DNA from: Motiliproteus sp. | GTDB lineage: Bacteria; Pseudomonadota; Gammaproteobacteria; Pseudomonadales; Balneatricaceae | NCBI GenBank assembly: GCA_026196225.1 | Contig: JAPHRD010000027.1 | Span: 1-64,000, forward strand | Direction: 5' to 3' | Length of the DNA: 64,000 nt | Shown: piece after piece, positions 1-9,116 of the stretch | Layout of the letters: the number at the start of each line of letters is the position of its first letter | Position numbering within the stretch: position 1 is the first letter of the stretch | Position numbers and translations under genes: made by a program | Notes under the pieces: model-generated | Told to the model about the DNA's origin: nothing | Seen by the model: the letters and a program-made list of their open reading frames with translations, nothing else | Database searches by the model: none

Positions 1-213
1 ATGAACCGTGGACTCGATATTCACCACGACGCCGCGCTTCAACCCTCGAGAAGGGTGCGAGCCGATACCGATGACATCAATACTGCCATCAACACCCACT
101 TCGGCCACCAGCGCCACTACTTTCGAGGTGCCGATGTCCAGGGCGACTATCATGTTGTTATCTGATTCTTCACTATTAAAACGTTTCGCGTCCAACGCCT
201 TAATTCTCCCCAT
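1..213 (-). CDS. ftsA: Cell division protein FtsA, N-terminal part (truncated by window edge)
   Basis: Reverse-strand translation MGRIKALDAKRFNSEESDNNMIVALDIGTSKVVALVAEVGVDGSIDVIGIGSHPSRGLKRGVVVNIESTVH matches the FtsA N-terminal signature (DIGTSKV...GIG.HPSRGLK.GVVVNIESTV). Not in the supplied ORF list because it runs off the window. Confidence 0.88.
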   Translation of the reverse strand, partial: MGRIKALDAKRFNSEESDNNMIVALDIGTSKVVALVAEVGVDGSIDVIGIGSHPSRGLKRGVVVNIESTVH

Positions 214-464
214 AGCATCTGAATCAAACAATGCAATTACCACTCCAGAATTGAGAATTAAATAAGCTTCGTGCAAGTGGTTATTTTACAACCATCATTT
301 TATATTGATAAAAAGAACCTATTACCATAGAAAAGCTAACGGCAACTATTTGCCATACTTAACGGCAAAACTTGTCTTTTTTGAGGAATTGTTGGACTAA
401 TTGGCGATTAAATTAAAACGCCAAAAATCTGGCGCGCAAAATTCAATCAAATGGTGGGATTTAT

Positions 465-1013
465 TTAAATAGACGGCGGATTATTGGCACTTACTATTTC
501 ACAATCAGTATCGCCGTTATTTCTAAATCGATGAGGCAAAGAGCTATCAAAATAATAACCGTCACCCTGAGTTAGAAGTCGGGTTTCACCATCAACGGTT
601 AATTCCATCTGGCCCTTAATAACAAAACCACCTTCCTGCCCTTCGTGGGTAATCATATCGGAACCGGTATCAGCCCCAGGAGGGTAAATTTCATGAACCA
701 GTGATAAAGAACGTTGAGGATATCCCTGACCGACCAACCAGACCTGGATATTGCCATGGCCTAAATCGGAAAGCTCATCTGCAGGATAAAAGAACTGTTT
801 TTTCTCCGGCAGATCCATGGCAAAAAACTCCTGCATTTGCATAGGCAAACCATCCAGGACTTTTTTCAGGGAACTAACGGAAGGACTTACGCGGTTTTGT
901 TCGATCAGTGAAATAGTACTATTGGTAACCCCGGCTCGCTTGGCCAACTCCCGTTGCGAGAGTTTATTCTTTAAGCGGACTTCCTTTAAACGGGCACCGA
1001 CATCAATACTCAT
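465..1013 (-). CDS. XRE-family transcriptional regulator with C-terminal cupin domain (PuuR-like)
   Basis: N-terminal HTH (LKEVRLKNKLSQRELAKRAGVTNSTISLIEQNRVSPSVSSLKKVL) and C-terminal cupin (HEGQEGGFVIKGQMELTVDGETRLLTQGDGYYFDSSLPHRFRN). Confidence 0.88.
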   Translation of the reverse strand: MSIDVGARLKEVRLKNKLSQRELAKRAGVTNSTISLIEQNRVSPSVSSLKKVLDGLPMQMQEFFAMDLPEKKQFFYPADELSDLGHGNIQVWLVGQGYPQRSLSLVHEIYPPGADTGSDMITHEGQEGGFVIKGQMELTVDGETRLLTQGDGYYFDSSLPHRFRNNGDTDCEIVSANNPPSI

Positions 1014-1153
1014 GCATTCACCTTACTAACCGCCAACTGATCCTATTTTATAAGACTGGATCAGACTGAAATCGCCGGCAAGTATACCCTGCATGACACA
1101 AAAAAGTAACAGCAGCGCCCATACCATGGGCATTAGTCGGGAGTAACCTTAGG

Positions 1154-1378
1154 CTATTTTGATTCTCGCAATGGTTCCAGCAGGGTTTCCAGACCATTGA
1201 CCTTGATCTCATGGAGGCAACTCAACAATTCGCCCAATTGTCCTGACGGAAACCCCTTCCCAGCAAACCAAACTAGGTAGTGCTCGGGCAGGTCCATCAA
1301 AACCCGGCCGCGATACTTCCCAAAGGGCATGCGCATACGCGCCAACTTCAATAACACTTCTGGATCAGCTTCCAGCAC
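1154..1378 (-). CDS. DUF3820 family protein
   Basis: 74 aa; MPFGKYRGRVLMDLPEHYLVWFAGKGFPSGQLGELL is typical of DUF3820. Confidence 0.8.
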   Translation of the reverse strand: MLEADPEVLLKLARMRMPFGKYRGRVLMDLPEHYLVWFAGKGFPSGQLGELLSCLHEIKVNGLETLLEPLRESK

Positions 1379-1596
1379 AAATACTCCTCTTTATTTAAAT
1401 GGCAGCGCTACACTTTAATCGAAACAGAGATCCCGGTCATCGGATTATGTAAAGGATTGTAAAGCTGGGAACCTAGAGTGTTAAACGTTGCCAAATATCA
1501 ATTAGAATCAAATACATTCTAAATAATCGAACATTAAGGGCGATTTAATGGGATTTTATTCACACAAAATCGCCTTATACTGCATTCCATAAGGAG

Positions 1597-2142
1597 ATGA
1601 AACAGATGCAGTTTAAGAACAATTCAAGCCGTTATGGCGTCGTAGCGAAAGCCTTCCACTGGTTGCTGGCTCTAGCCATTATTGGCCTGTTTGGTCTTGG
1701 TCTGTGGATGCGGGATCTTGGCTATTACGACCCTTGGTATCAGACAGCACCACACATTCATCAAAGTGTTGGGGTACTGGTGATCCTGTTTATGATATTG
1801 CGATATCTGTGGCGACGAATCTCTCCACCCCCAACAGATATAGCAACCCAAGCACAGTGGGAGCATATGGCGGCCCACTTTGCCCACGCTATGCTCTACC
1901 TTCTGGTATTGGTGATCTGTATCAGCGGTTATTTGATCAACGCCGATGAAAACGCAGTTCCTGTTTTCAACTGGTTCGAAATACCTTCATTGCTTTTGGG
2001 CATTGAAGATCAGGAAGAGCTGATGGGTGAGATCCACGACTACGGAGCCTGGGTGATGATTATTTTGTCAGCTGGACACGCTTTAGCTGCGATCAAACAC
2101 CATATTTTCGACCGGGACGATACCTTGAAACGAATGCTCTAA
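1597..2142 (+). CDS. Cytochrome b561 family protein
   Basis: Four TM segments with conserved His; KAFHWLLALAIIGLFGLGLWM...HQSVGVL...HDYGAWVMIILSAGHALAAIKHH. Confidence 0.88.
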   Translation: MKQMQFKNNSSRYGVVAKAFHWLLALAIIGLFGLGLWMRDLGYYDPWYQTAPHIHQSVGVLVILFMILRYLWRRISPPPTDIATQAQWEHMAAHFAHAMLYLLVLVICISGYLINADENAVPVFNWFEIPSLLLGIEDQEELMGEIHDYGAWVMIILSAGHALAAIKHHIFDRDDTLKRML

Positions 2143-2250
2143 GTCAAGACCTAAGAGCCAGACCCAATTAAATTTAAGAACCGATTAACTTAAAAATTCA
2201 TTTTGAAAATGTTTAGCACTAACACCGATTGTTCACATAGAGGAAGAACC

Positions 2251-2832
2251 ATGAAAAAGACCATCCAAGGACTGGCCTTCGGCCTGATCACTGCAGTATC
2301 TGCGCCGCTAATGGCCGCCGACTACATCATCGACAAAGAAGGCGCTCATGCCTCTATCAACTTTAAGATCAGTCACCTGGGTTTTAGCTGGCTGACGGGG
2401 CGTTTCAATAGCTTTGACGGCAATTTCAGCTACGACGAAGAGAATCCTAACGCCAGCAAGATTGTTGTGAACATCGATCCTGCCAGTGTTGATAGCAATC
2501 ATGCCAAGCGCGACAAGCACATCCGTGATGAAGACTTCCTGGACGTTAAACGCTATCCCGAAGCCAAGTTTGAAAGCACCAGCTTCAACGACAACGGTGA
2601 CGGTACCGCGCTACTTAAAGGTAACCTGACCCTACACGGTGTTACCAAAGAGATCAGCATCGACGTCAACAAGATCGGTGGTGGTAAAGATCCTTGGGGC
2701 GGTTATCGCATGGGCTTCGCCGGTAGCACGGCCTTCTCCCTACAGGACTTCGGCATCGATAACAAAGGCATGATTGGCCCAGCGCCGAAGATGATCGAGC
2801 TGGATCTGCATGTGGAAGGCATTCGTCAATAA
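2251..2832 (+). CDS. YceI family periplasmic protein
   Basis: Signal peptide followed by YceI motifs (DKEGAHASINFKISHLGFSWLTGRFNSFDGNFSYD; GNLTLHGVTKEIS). Start chosen at MKKTIQGLAFG. Confidence 0.9.
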   Translation: MKKTIQGLAFGLITAVSAPLMAADYIIDKEGAHASINFKISHLGFSWLTGRFNSFDGNFSYDEENPNASKIVVNIDPASVDSNHAKRDKHIRDEDFLDVKRYPEAKFESTSFNDNGDGTALLKGNLTLHGVTKEISIDVNKIGGGKDPWGGYRMGFAGSTAFSLQDFGIDNKGMIGPAPKMIELDLHVEGIRQ

Positions 2833-2860
2833 CAGGGTAGATCTGGGCCGGGAATCGAAA

Positions 2861-4342
2861 TTAGTTTCCCGGTCCGACACTCTTATCATTCGGGCCGCTT
2901 TGATTAGCGGCCTCTTTGGTTTCTACAACGGAGGAATTCTCTTCCGCCGCCCGTCCAAGCAACTCCGATGAGAGCTGTTTCTTGCCCCGAACCCCTAAAT
3001 CCTGAAGCGCCGCAACGCGATTAAGCAAGCTCCCCTTACCGCTACTGAGTCGATTGTGAGCGGTATCGTAGGCCCCTTGCGCCAAGCGAAGATGGCGCCC
3101 GACCTCCTCCAATGAATCCACGAAACCAACAAATTTATCGTGCAGTTCACCACCCCGTCGGGCAATCTCCAAGGCGTTCTGGTTTTGCTTTTCATAACGC
3201 CAGATGTTGTTGATGGTACGCAGCGTTACCAGCAAAGTTGAAGGGCTGACCAACAGAATATTACTGTCGAATGCCTGTGCGAACAGCTCGCTATCTGCCT
3301 CAATGGCGGTCATAAAAGCGCCTTCGATAGGCACGAACAGCAACACAAAATCCAGACTGCGGAGATTTGGCAGTTCCTCGTAGCCCTTCTCTGCCAAACC
3401 CTTAATATGCCGGCGCAGAGAGTTGAGGTGCTCTTTAAGCGCCATTTGCCGCTGCGCTTCGTTGTCGGCGGAACAGTAGCGCTCGTAAGCCACCAAGGAT
3501 ACTTTGGCATCCACCACCACATCTTTCTGTTCTGGCAGATGAATGATCACGTCCGGCAGATAAAGACGGCCGTCATCATTGCGGTGACTGCTTTGCAGTT
3601 GGTATTCATAGCCGGCTCGCAACCCCGACTGTTCCAGAATACGAGTGAGCACCAACTCCCCCCAATTACCCTGAGTTTTGGTCTCAGACTTAAGGGCATT
3701 GGTGAGATTCAGTGCATCTTCGCTCATCTGCAGGTTAAGCTTTTTAAGATGCTCGATCTGTTCCTGCAGCCCGCGACGGTCTTTGGCTTCACGGTCGTAA
3801 ACATCATCAACACGCTGGCGAAATTCTTTCAGCTGCAACTGCAACGGCTGCAACATATGCTGCATCTTTTGCTGTTGCTGATCGCCAAAACGCTGACTGT
3901 TTGCGTCTAAAGTTTGCTGTGCCAACTGACTGAATTCAATCTGCAACTGTTTGCGCGACTGCTCCAGCTGCGCTAGCTTCTCTTGCTGGGCCTGCTGCTC
4001 CATAGAAAGCCGGGTATTGGTTGCGCTCAGTTCGGACTGTAATTGGCTATTGCGTTGCTGAAGCTGCTGCAGCTCATCCTCCCGCTGAAACAACTCCTCT
4101 TCGACACGGTCCATGCTGATCAGTCGTTCCCGTGCTCCAGATAGCTCAATCTGAGCCTGCAAATTCTGCTGGCTTAAGGTCTCCAGTTTTTCCCCTAAGT
4201 GCTGCTGTTGCAGACCAAGAGCCTGCTTTTCCTGCAACCACTGATGTTGATCACCACGGCGTTGCCATTGCTGCAGCAACATGGCCAACACCATGCCAGC
4301 CAAACCGGCACCAAGCATCAACATCCAGGGTTCAACGGTCAC
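2861..4342 (-). CDS. rmuC: DNA recombination protein RmuC
   Basis: N-terminal TM and coiled coil, then RmuC core (GNWGELVLTRILEQSGLRAGYEY; YLPDVIIHLPEQKDVVVDAKVSL). Confidence 0.93.
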   Translation of the reverse strand: MTVEPWMLMLGAGLAGMVLAMLLQQWQRRGDQHQWLQEKQALGLQQQHLGEKLETLSQQNLQAQIELSGARERLISMDRVEEELFQREDELQQLQQRNSQLQSELSATNTRLSMEQQAQQEKLAQLEQSRKQLQIEFSQLAQQTLDANSQRFGDQQQQKMQHMLQPLQLQLKEFRQRVDDVYDREAKDRRGLQEQIEHLKKLNLQMSEDALNLTNALKSETKTQGNWGELVLTRILEQSGLRAGYEYQLQSSHRNDDGRLYLPDVIIHLPEQKDVVVDAKVSLVAYERYCSADNEAQRQMALKEHLNSLRRHIKGLAEKGYEELPNLRSLDFVLLFVPIEGAFMTAIEADSELFAQAFDSNILLVSPSTLLVTLRTINNIWRYEKQNQNALEIARRGGELHDKFVGFVDSLEEVGRHLRLAQGAYDTAHNRLSSGKGSLLNRVAALQDLGVRGKKQLSSELLGRAAEENSSVVETKEAANQSGPNDKSVGPGN

Positions 4343-4398
4343 ACAGCACCTCCCTAACAGAAAGGATTGAGGCCACGCCCGCAGCCCGGATCATGGTT

Positions 4399-4749
4399 TT
4401 ACCAGAACAACCACAGCAATGGCGTACCAGCCAGCGCGATAAAGCCGCTCAACCAGAAACCTCGAACGGCGCCTAGCAACTTTTCAAGAATAACTACATG
4501 AATCACCGGAAAGGTGACAAACAAACAAGCCACAGGCACCCACCAGGTCAGGTGGAAGATCCCGTAAGCTATAGTAGCAATCAGCACCAAACCGAATAAG
4601 TTACCGGCCAAAAGCACTTTAGTGTTACCGCTACTACCGTGCATCCAGGAGGGTTTCTCCTCTTCAGGAAGCTTCAGCAATTGGCTGGCGGAGATGGCGG
4701 CGCTCATTGCGAATGAGCCGACGATAAGAAAGACGAGAATTGGGTCCAA
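4399..4749 (-). CDS. Small integral membrane protein, unknown function
   Basis: 116 aa with multiple hydrophobic segments; no confident family. Confidence 0.6.
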   Translation of the reverse strand: MDPILVFLIVGSFAMSAAISASQLLKLPEEEKPSWMHGSSGNTKVLLAGNLFGLVLIATIAYGIFHLTWWVPVACLFVTFPVIHVVILEKLLGAVRGFWLSGFIALAGTPLLWLFW

Positions 4750-4944
4750 GTTACGTTTCCCTCTACAGATGATTGGACGAACTCATTGTACGGAATTTAT
4801 AGTGTGGATTCATCGGCATGGGCATAATTCCCCATACCACCATAGTCCACACTCAATGTTCACATTGACGACCATGGATTAAAGGGAGATCTAAGCCAAT
4901 TGCGGGGGCTTAAGCAATAGGCCCGCGAGCAGGTAAGGAATGGA

Positions 4945-7656
4945 ATGATTAAACGCCTCGCTATTACGCTGTTTCTGCTGATGTTGGTAGCCCTTGTTGG
5001 CGCTTACCTGGCCACGCCACAACTGTTGAGCTGGTATGTACAGCGGATAATCGATGATTCTCAGTGCCAACATGCCAGTGCAGAGTTCGGGCACCCTGAC
5101 TGGAATCATTGGCAGATCGACAACCTACGCTTGGAAGGCTGCAGTCAGCAACCGTTCACATCGCTACAGATCGGTCAGCTCCAGCTTCACTACGATGCCG
5201 CCCAGGTCTTTCGTGAACAGCGGATACACACTTTAAAGGTACAAGGACTGGAGCTGGAACTAGCCTCCCCGGCCAATCGTCCGCAGAACTCGACCCCACA
5301 TTCACCACCAAAGTCTCCACCAAAGTCTCCACCTCTACTCAGCTACTGGTTAGCTCAGTTGCCACTGACAGATGCTGATATTGAAATAAAGAAACTGTCA
5401 CTGACAGCCTTTGACCACCGATGGCAAATCACAGGAAAACTAAAAGCTGATAATCAAAAACTGGAGAGCCAACTGACCGCTTCCAGCGGGAAAACACCTC
5501 CCCTATCTGTTGAGATCAGTGCCGATGCCAGCGATCGCATCTTGGCGAAATTGAACACACCCGATCAGCTGCTCTATCAGCTCGACGCTTCTCTATCTCT
5601 AGATGAGGGGAAACTAGCAATACATGCACAGGATCATCTGAATACCGAACCAACCCTGATCTACATTCGGGATATGGGGTTACTGACCGATCCCATAATT
5701 GCACTACTGGATAACTATCAGACCGAAGCCGTAATCGAAAACCAATGGCGGATTCAGCAACCGATATCATCCCTACTTAAGGGAACAACAGAAAACCTAA
5801 CTGTCGAACAGCAGATGGCACTCCAGCTCGATGCCCGTAGCGAATCACAAGCCATCAAACAGCTCAGCGGAGAAATCACTGCTCAGCTGAAATGGCAACC
5901 GGATCAACTAAATTGGCAGTTGCTTGATAGCAGCCAATTGGCTCTACAGTTAGACGATGCTTTGCTCCCACACCCCGAACTATCGGATCAATGGACACTA
6001 ACGCCTGGACAGCTGTCTGGCGTATTAAACTGGAAACCTCAACTACGGCTAAGCAGCGACCAAGGGAGATTGAACCTCCAATCCAGCAGCGACAATAAGT
6101 TACGTTTAACCAGTAATCTGCATCGATTTGGCTGGCAGCCGCAACGTAGTTACGGCCAGTTCGATAGCAAGATTGACAAAGATCGCCTGTCTTTGGAAAG
6201 CATGACACTCCAACAGGTAGAAAGCGGCTCTAGAGGCCAATTTGCCTTAAAAGGAAATAATCTCAGTCTTAACCTGGCACCGGGAAGTTTTATCAGCGCC
6301 AATCAATTACAGCACCAGAAATCCACCATCGATCAACTCAATATGGTGGTCAATCACGCCCTGCAGTTGCAATATCAGTTAGAGCAAAAACGCTGGCAAA
6401 GCGGTCCGGTCGAACTTAATCTCGCCAGCGCTAATATTAAGCACCCATCCTTCAGCAGCAGGGGGTTATCAGGCCAGCTCAGCTTTAATTTAGACGATAC
6501 TGAACCGGTTAAAAGAAAAGATGCTGCGGCCACCATTGCTGGTGATATCAATCTAACCCTGTTCGATCCACAGCCGGCCTCATTACGATTACCGGATTTT
6601 AATCTGGCCGGCCCCTACCAACTTATTTATCCCAATTTCAGTTTTCAACAAACAGCCCGGCTGGATCAAATCAAGCTGAGCGTTCAGGGCAAGACAAACC
6701 TCAAAACCCAGGTACTGAAAGCAGACTGGTCACTGCCCAACACCGATCTGGCAGCCCTTTGGGCGCTGGTTCCTGATAAGACCCAGCAGCAATTTCCGGA
6801 TCTGAAGATTCATCAAGGCAACATTATCGCTAACGGTAATTTCAGCAAAAAATCCGGCGCCGGTTCAGGACAATTCGAGGGCGATGCCGAAGTGAAAGCA
6901 CTGCAACTTCAACAAGGCAATTGGATGTTGTCGGGAGGCCGATCGTTAGTCCAGTTCAACCATTCCAATCATGGCGATCAACAAGGGCTTAACGCTCAAG
7001 GAGGTTTCTGGGCGGATCGAATATCCGGTGCCCTGGAGTTTGATACTTTGAGCAGCGGTTTCAGCCTAAGCCTACCAACAAGCGGCAAGACTCGATTTAA
7101 TCTACACCATGCCAGCCTGCGTGCTCTGGGGGGTAACCTGGCAATAGCTCCAGTTAGCCTGCAACTACCTCAGCCCAATACCAAGAGCCGTGTGTTTTTA
7201 AGCAATATCGATCTGGAACAGTTGTTAGCACTGCAACCCAAGGCCGAAATCGCAGGCAGTGGACGACTCAACGGAGAACTTCCGGTCAGTTTTAACGGCT
7301 CAGGTTTACATATATCCAATGGCATCATCAACGCCCAGCCACCGGGTGGCCATCTCAGCTACACGCCACCGGACGGCATGACTGCAGCGGCATCTAACTA
7401 TGGACTGGATCTGGCTCTAAAAGCGTTAGACGACTTTAACTACCATCACCTATCTTTGGGCATCAGTTACCAACCCGACGGAACCTTGCTTCTGGATACC
7501 CATCTAAAAGGGCATAATCCCAAGTGGCAACAGGGACAACCTATCGACTTTAATATTCGGATCGAGCAAAATCTGCTGAAGCTGCTACAAGCGCTGCAGT
7601 TCTCCGACAAATTAAGCGAAGGACTGGACAAAAGAATCCAGCAGCAAATGAACTAG
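4945..7656 (+). CDS. ydbH: YdbH-family protein (AsmA/YdbH-like intermembrane transport)
   Basis: 903 aa, N-terminal TM, long beta-rich body, C-terminal dicarboxylate/YdbH-like segment (GISYQPDGTLLLDTHLKGHNPKWQQGQPIDFNIRIEQNLLKLLQ), followed by ynbE- and ydbL-like genes. Confidence 0.87.
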   Translation: MIKRLAITLFLLMLVALVGAYLATPQLLSWYVQRIIDDSQCQHASAEFGHPDWNHWQIDNLRLEGCSQQPFTSLQIGQLQLHYDAAQVFREQRIHTLKVQGLELELASPANRPQNSTPHSPPKSPPKSPPLLSYWLAQLPLTDADIEIKKLSLTAFDHRWQITGKLKADNQKLESQLTASSGKTPPLSVEISADASDRILAKLNTPDQLLYQLDASLSLDEGKLAIHAQDHLNTEPTLIYIRDMGLLTDPIIALLDNYQTEAVIENQWRIQQPISSLLKGTTENLTVEQQMALQLDARSESQAIKQLSGEITAQLKWQPDQLNWQLLDSSQLALQLDDALLPHPELSDQWTLTPGQLSGVLNWKPQLRLSSDQGRLNLQSSSDNKLRLTSNLHRFGWQPQRSYGQFDSKIDKDRLSLESMTLQQVESGSRGQFALKGNNLSLNLAPGSFISANQLQHQKSTIDQLNMVVNHALQLQYQLEQKRWQSGPVELNLASANIKHPSFSSRGLSGQLSFNLDDTEPVKRKDAAATIAGDINLTLFDPQPASLRLPDFNLAGPYQLIYPNFSFQQTARLDQIKLSVQGKTNLKTQVLKADWSLPNTDLAALWALVPDKTQQQFPDLKIHQGNIIANGNFSKKSGAGSGQFEGDAEVKALQLQQGNWMLSGGRSLVQFNHSNHGDQQGLNAQGGFWADRISGALEFDTLSSGFSLSLPTSGKTRFNLHHASLRALGGNLAIAPVSLQLPQPNTKSRVFLSNIDLEQLLALQPKAEIAGSGRLNGELPVSFNGSGLHISNGIINAQPPGGHLSYTPPDGMTAAASNYGLDLALKALDDFNYHHLSLGISYQPDGTLLLDTHLKGHNPKWQQGQPIDFNIRIEQNLLKLLQALQFSDKLSEGLDKRIQQQMN

Positions 7657-7670
7657 AGAGGATCTATCTC

Positions 7671-7880
7671 ATGGCTCAAGGCCAACACCTCAAACCAGTT
7701 ATCCCCCTGCTGGCAGTGGCAACGCTGTTTGCAATATCTGCCTGTACTCCAAGAGTGGAAGTGGCTGTCCCTCAGGAACCGATCACAATCAATCTCAACG
7801 TCAAAATCGAGCACGAAATTCTAGTCAAAGTCGACAAAGAGATTGATGAGCTCTTCGATGAAAACAGCGACCTGTTCTAA
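7671..7880 (+). CDS. ynbE: YnbE-like lipoprotein
   Basis: Lipobox ISAC; TPRVEVAVPQEPITINLNVKIEHEI is the YnbE signature; between ydbH and ydbL. Confidence 0.88.
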   Translation: MAQGQHLKPVIPLLAVATLFAISACTPRVEVAVPQEPITINLNVKIEHEILVKVDKEIDELFDENSDLF

Positions 7881-7894
7881 GTAAGGAAATCACT

Positions 7895-8236
7895 ATGCAC
7901 AACGTACGATCTCTACTGGTTTGCCTGGGCCTTATTTTTACACTGGGACTACCTTCCACCGCCCTGGCCCTTAGCGTCGCTGATGCTAAAGCTTCCGGCC
8001 TTGTTGGTGAACAATCCAACGGCTATCTGGCCGCCGTCAGCGACTCCCCCTCTGCTGCGGTCAAGGCCCTGGTATCTTCGACCAATCAAAAGCGTCGTAG
8101 CGCCTACCAGAGTGGTGCCAAAAAGGCCGGCGTCAGCCTGCAAGTTATGGAGCAACGGGTAGGCCAGCGCCTGTTACAAAAAGCGACTACCGGGCAATTT
8201 TTCCGTAACCCTAAAGGCGGCTGGCAAAAAAAATAA
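7895..8236 (+). CDS. ydbL: YdbL family protein (DUF1318)
   Basis: Signal peptide, then ADAKASGLVGEQSNGYLAAV...RRSAYQSGAKKAGVSLQVMEQRVGQRL. Confidence 0.9.
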   Translation: MHNVRSLLVCLGLIFTLGLPSTALALSVADAKASGLVGEQSNGYLAAVSDSPSAAVKALVSSTNQKRRSAYQSGAKKAGVSLQVMEQRVGQRLLQKATTGQFFRNPKGGWQKK

Positions 8237-8372
8237 ACTGGTATATTATGTGGCTTCTCAAGGAAGGACTGATTCGCCCACCAAATCAGTCAGTTAACCA
8301 CTAGGATGCAGTTACAGCAGCGACCGAATTACGGTGCTGTTTTAATTCATTAACTTCAGGGGGGACTCGGCA

Positions 8373-8903
8373 TTGAATTATTCGACTGAACCTAATGGAC
8401 CGAAATATCGGCTCCTTAATCTGTTCGGTTTTATGATCTGTGCTGCTTCAATCACTTTTGCGGTGGTCTACCTGCAAGGCCAACTGGGCATGGAACCCTG
8501 TCCGCTTTGCAGCGCAGTTCGACTGATCGTTGTCGTTCAAGGCATTTTATTTCTGCTGGCTTTTTTGCATAACCCTCGCCAAATAGGCCAACGAGCCTAC
8601 GCGCTGCTGGGCTTTATTGTCGCCGCAGCCGGAATCGCTGTTAGCGGTCGGCATATCTGGTTGCAAAGCCTACCCAAAGACCAAGTCCCGGAGTGTGGCC
8701 CTGGACTGGAGTATCTACTGGACTCGTTTCCCCTGCTGGACGCACTGCAAATCATCCTCAGTGGCTCCGGTGAATGTGCCGATATTCAGTGGCAACTGCT
8801 TGGATTAACCATTCCGCAGCAAAGCCTGATGATGTTCTCGGTATTGGTTGTGGTGGTGTTCCTTCAATTTCGCAAGCGGTCGCAACGCAGCTATTTCTCA
8901 TAG
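8373..8903 (+). CDS. dsbB: Disulfide bond formation protein DsbB
   Basis: Start codon TTG or nearby; GMEPCPLCSAVRLIV (CxxC) and second Cys pair; 4 TM. Confidence 0.9.
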   Translation: MNYSTEPNGPKYRLLNLFGFMICAASITFAVVYLQGQLGMEPCPLCSAVRLIVVVQGILFLLAFLHNPRQIGQRAYALLGFIVAAAGIAVSGRHIWLQSLPKDQVPECGPGLEYLLDSFPLLDALQIILSGSGECADIQWQLLGLTIPQQSLMMFSVLVVVVFLQFRKRSQRSYFS

Positions 8904-9116
8904 CGATACTCCAGCCTCAGGCTGAAACCCCGGTCACACCAATTTTCCCAATCACACCATCGTGAAACCTTTGTAGTGTTTTTGAAATATTGGCTACTGC
9001 ATCGCTGCCAAAAAGGCTAAAATGGCGCTCTTTTTCCGCAACCCTTGGTCTGTGCCCAAGCCCGCATTTGAGACAGGCGGCATAGACCAAAACCAGAGAC
9101 ACCCCAGAGGTCAGCA

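Noticed and set aside
8-265. 85-aa plus-strand ORF at the window start
   Set aside because: Antisense to the FtsA N-terminus, which matches a known family.
3407-3910. 167-aa plus-strand ORF
   Set aside because: Antisense to conserved RmuC coding sequence.
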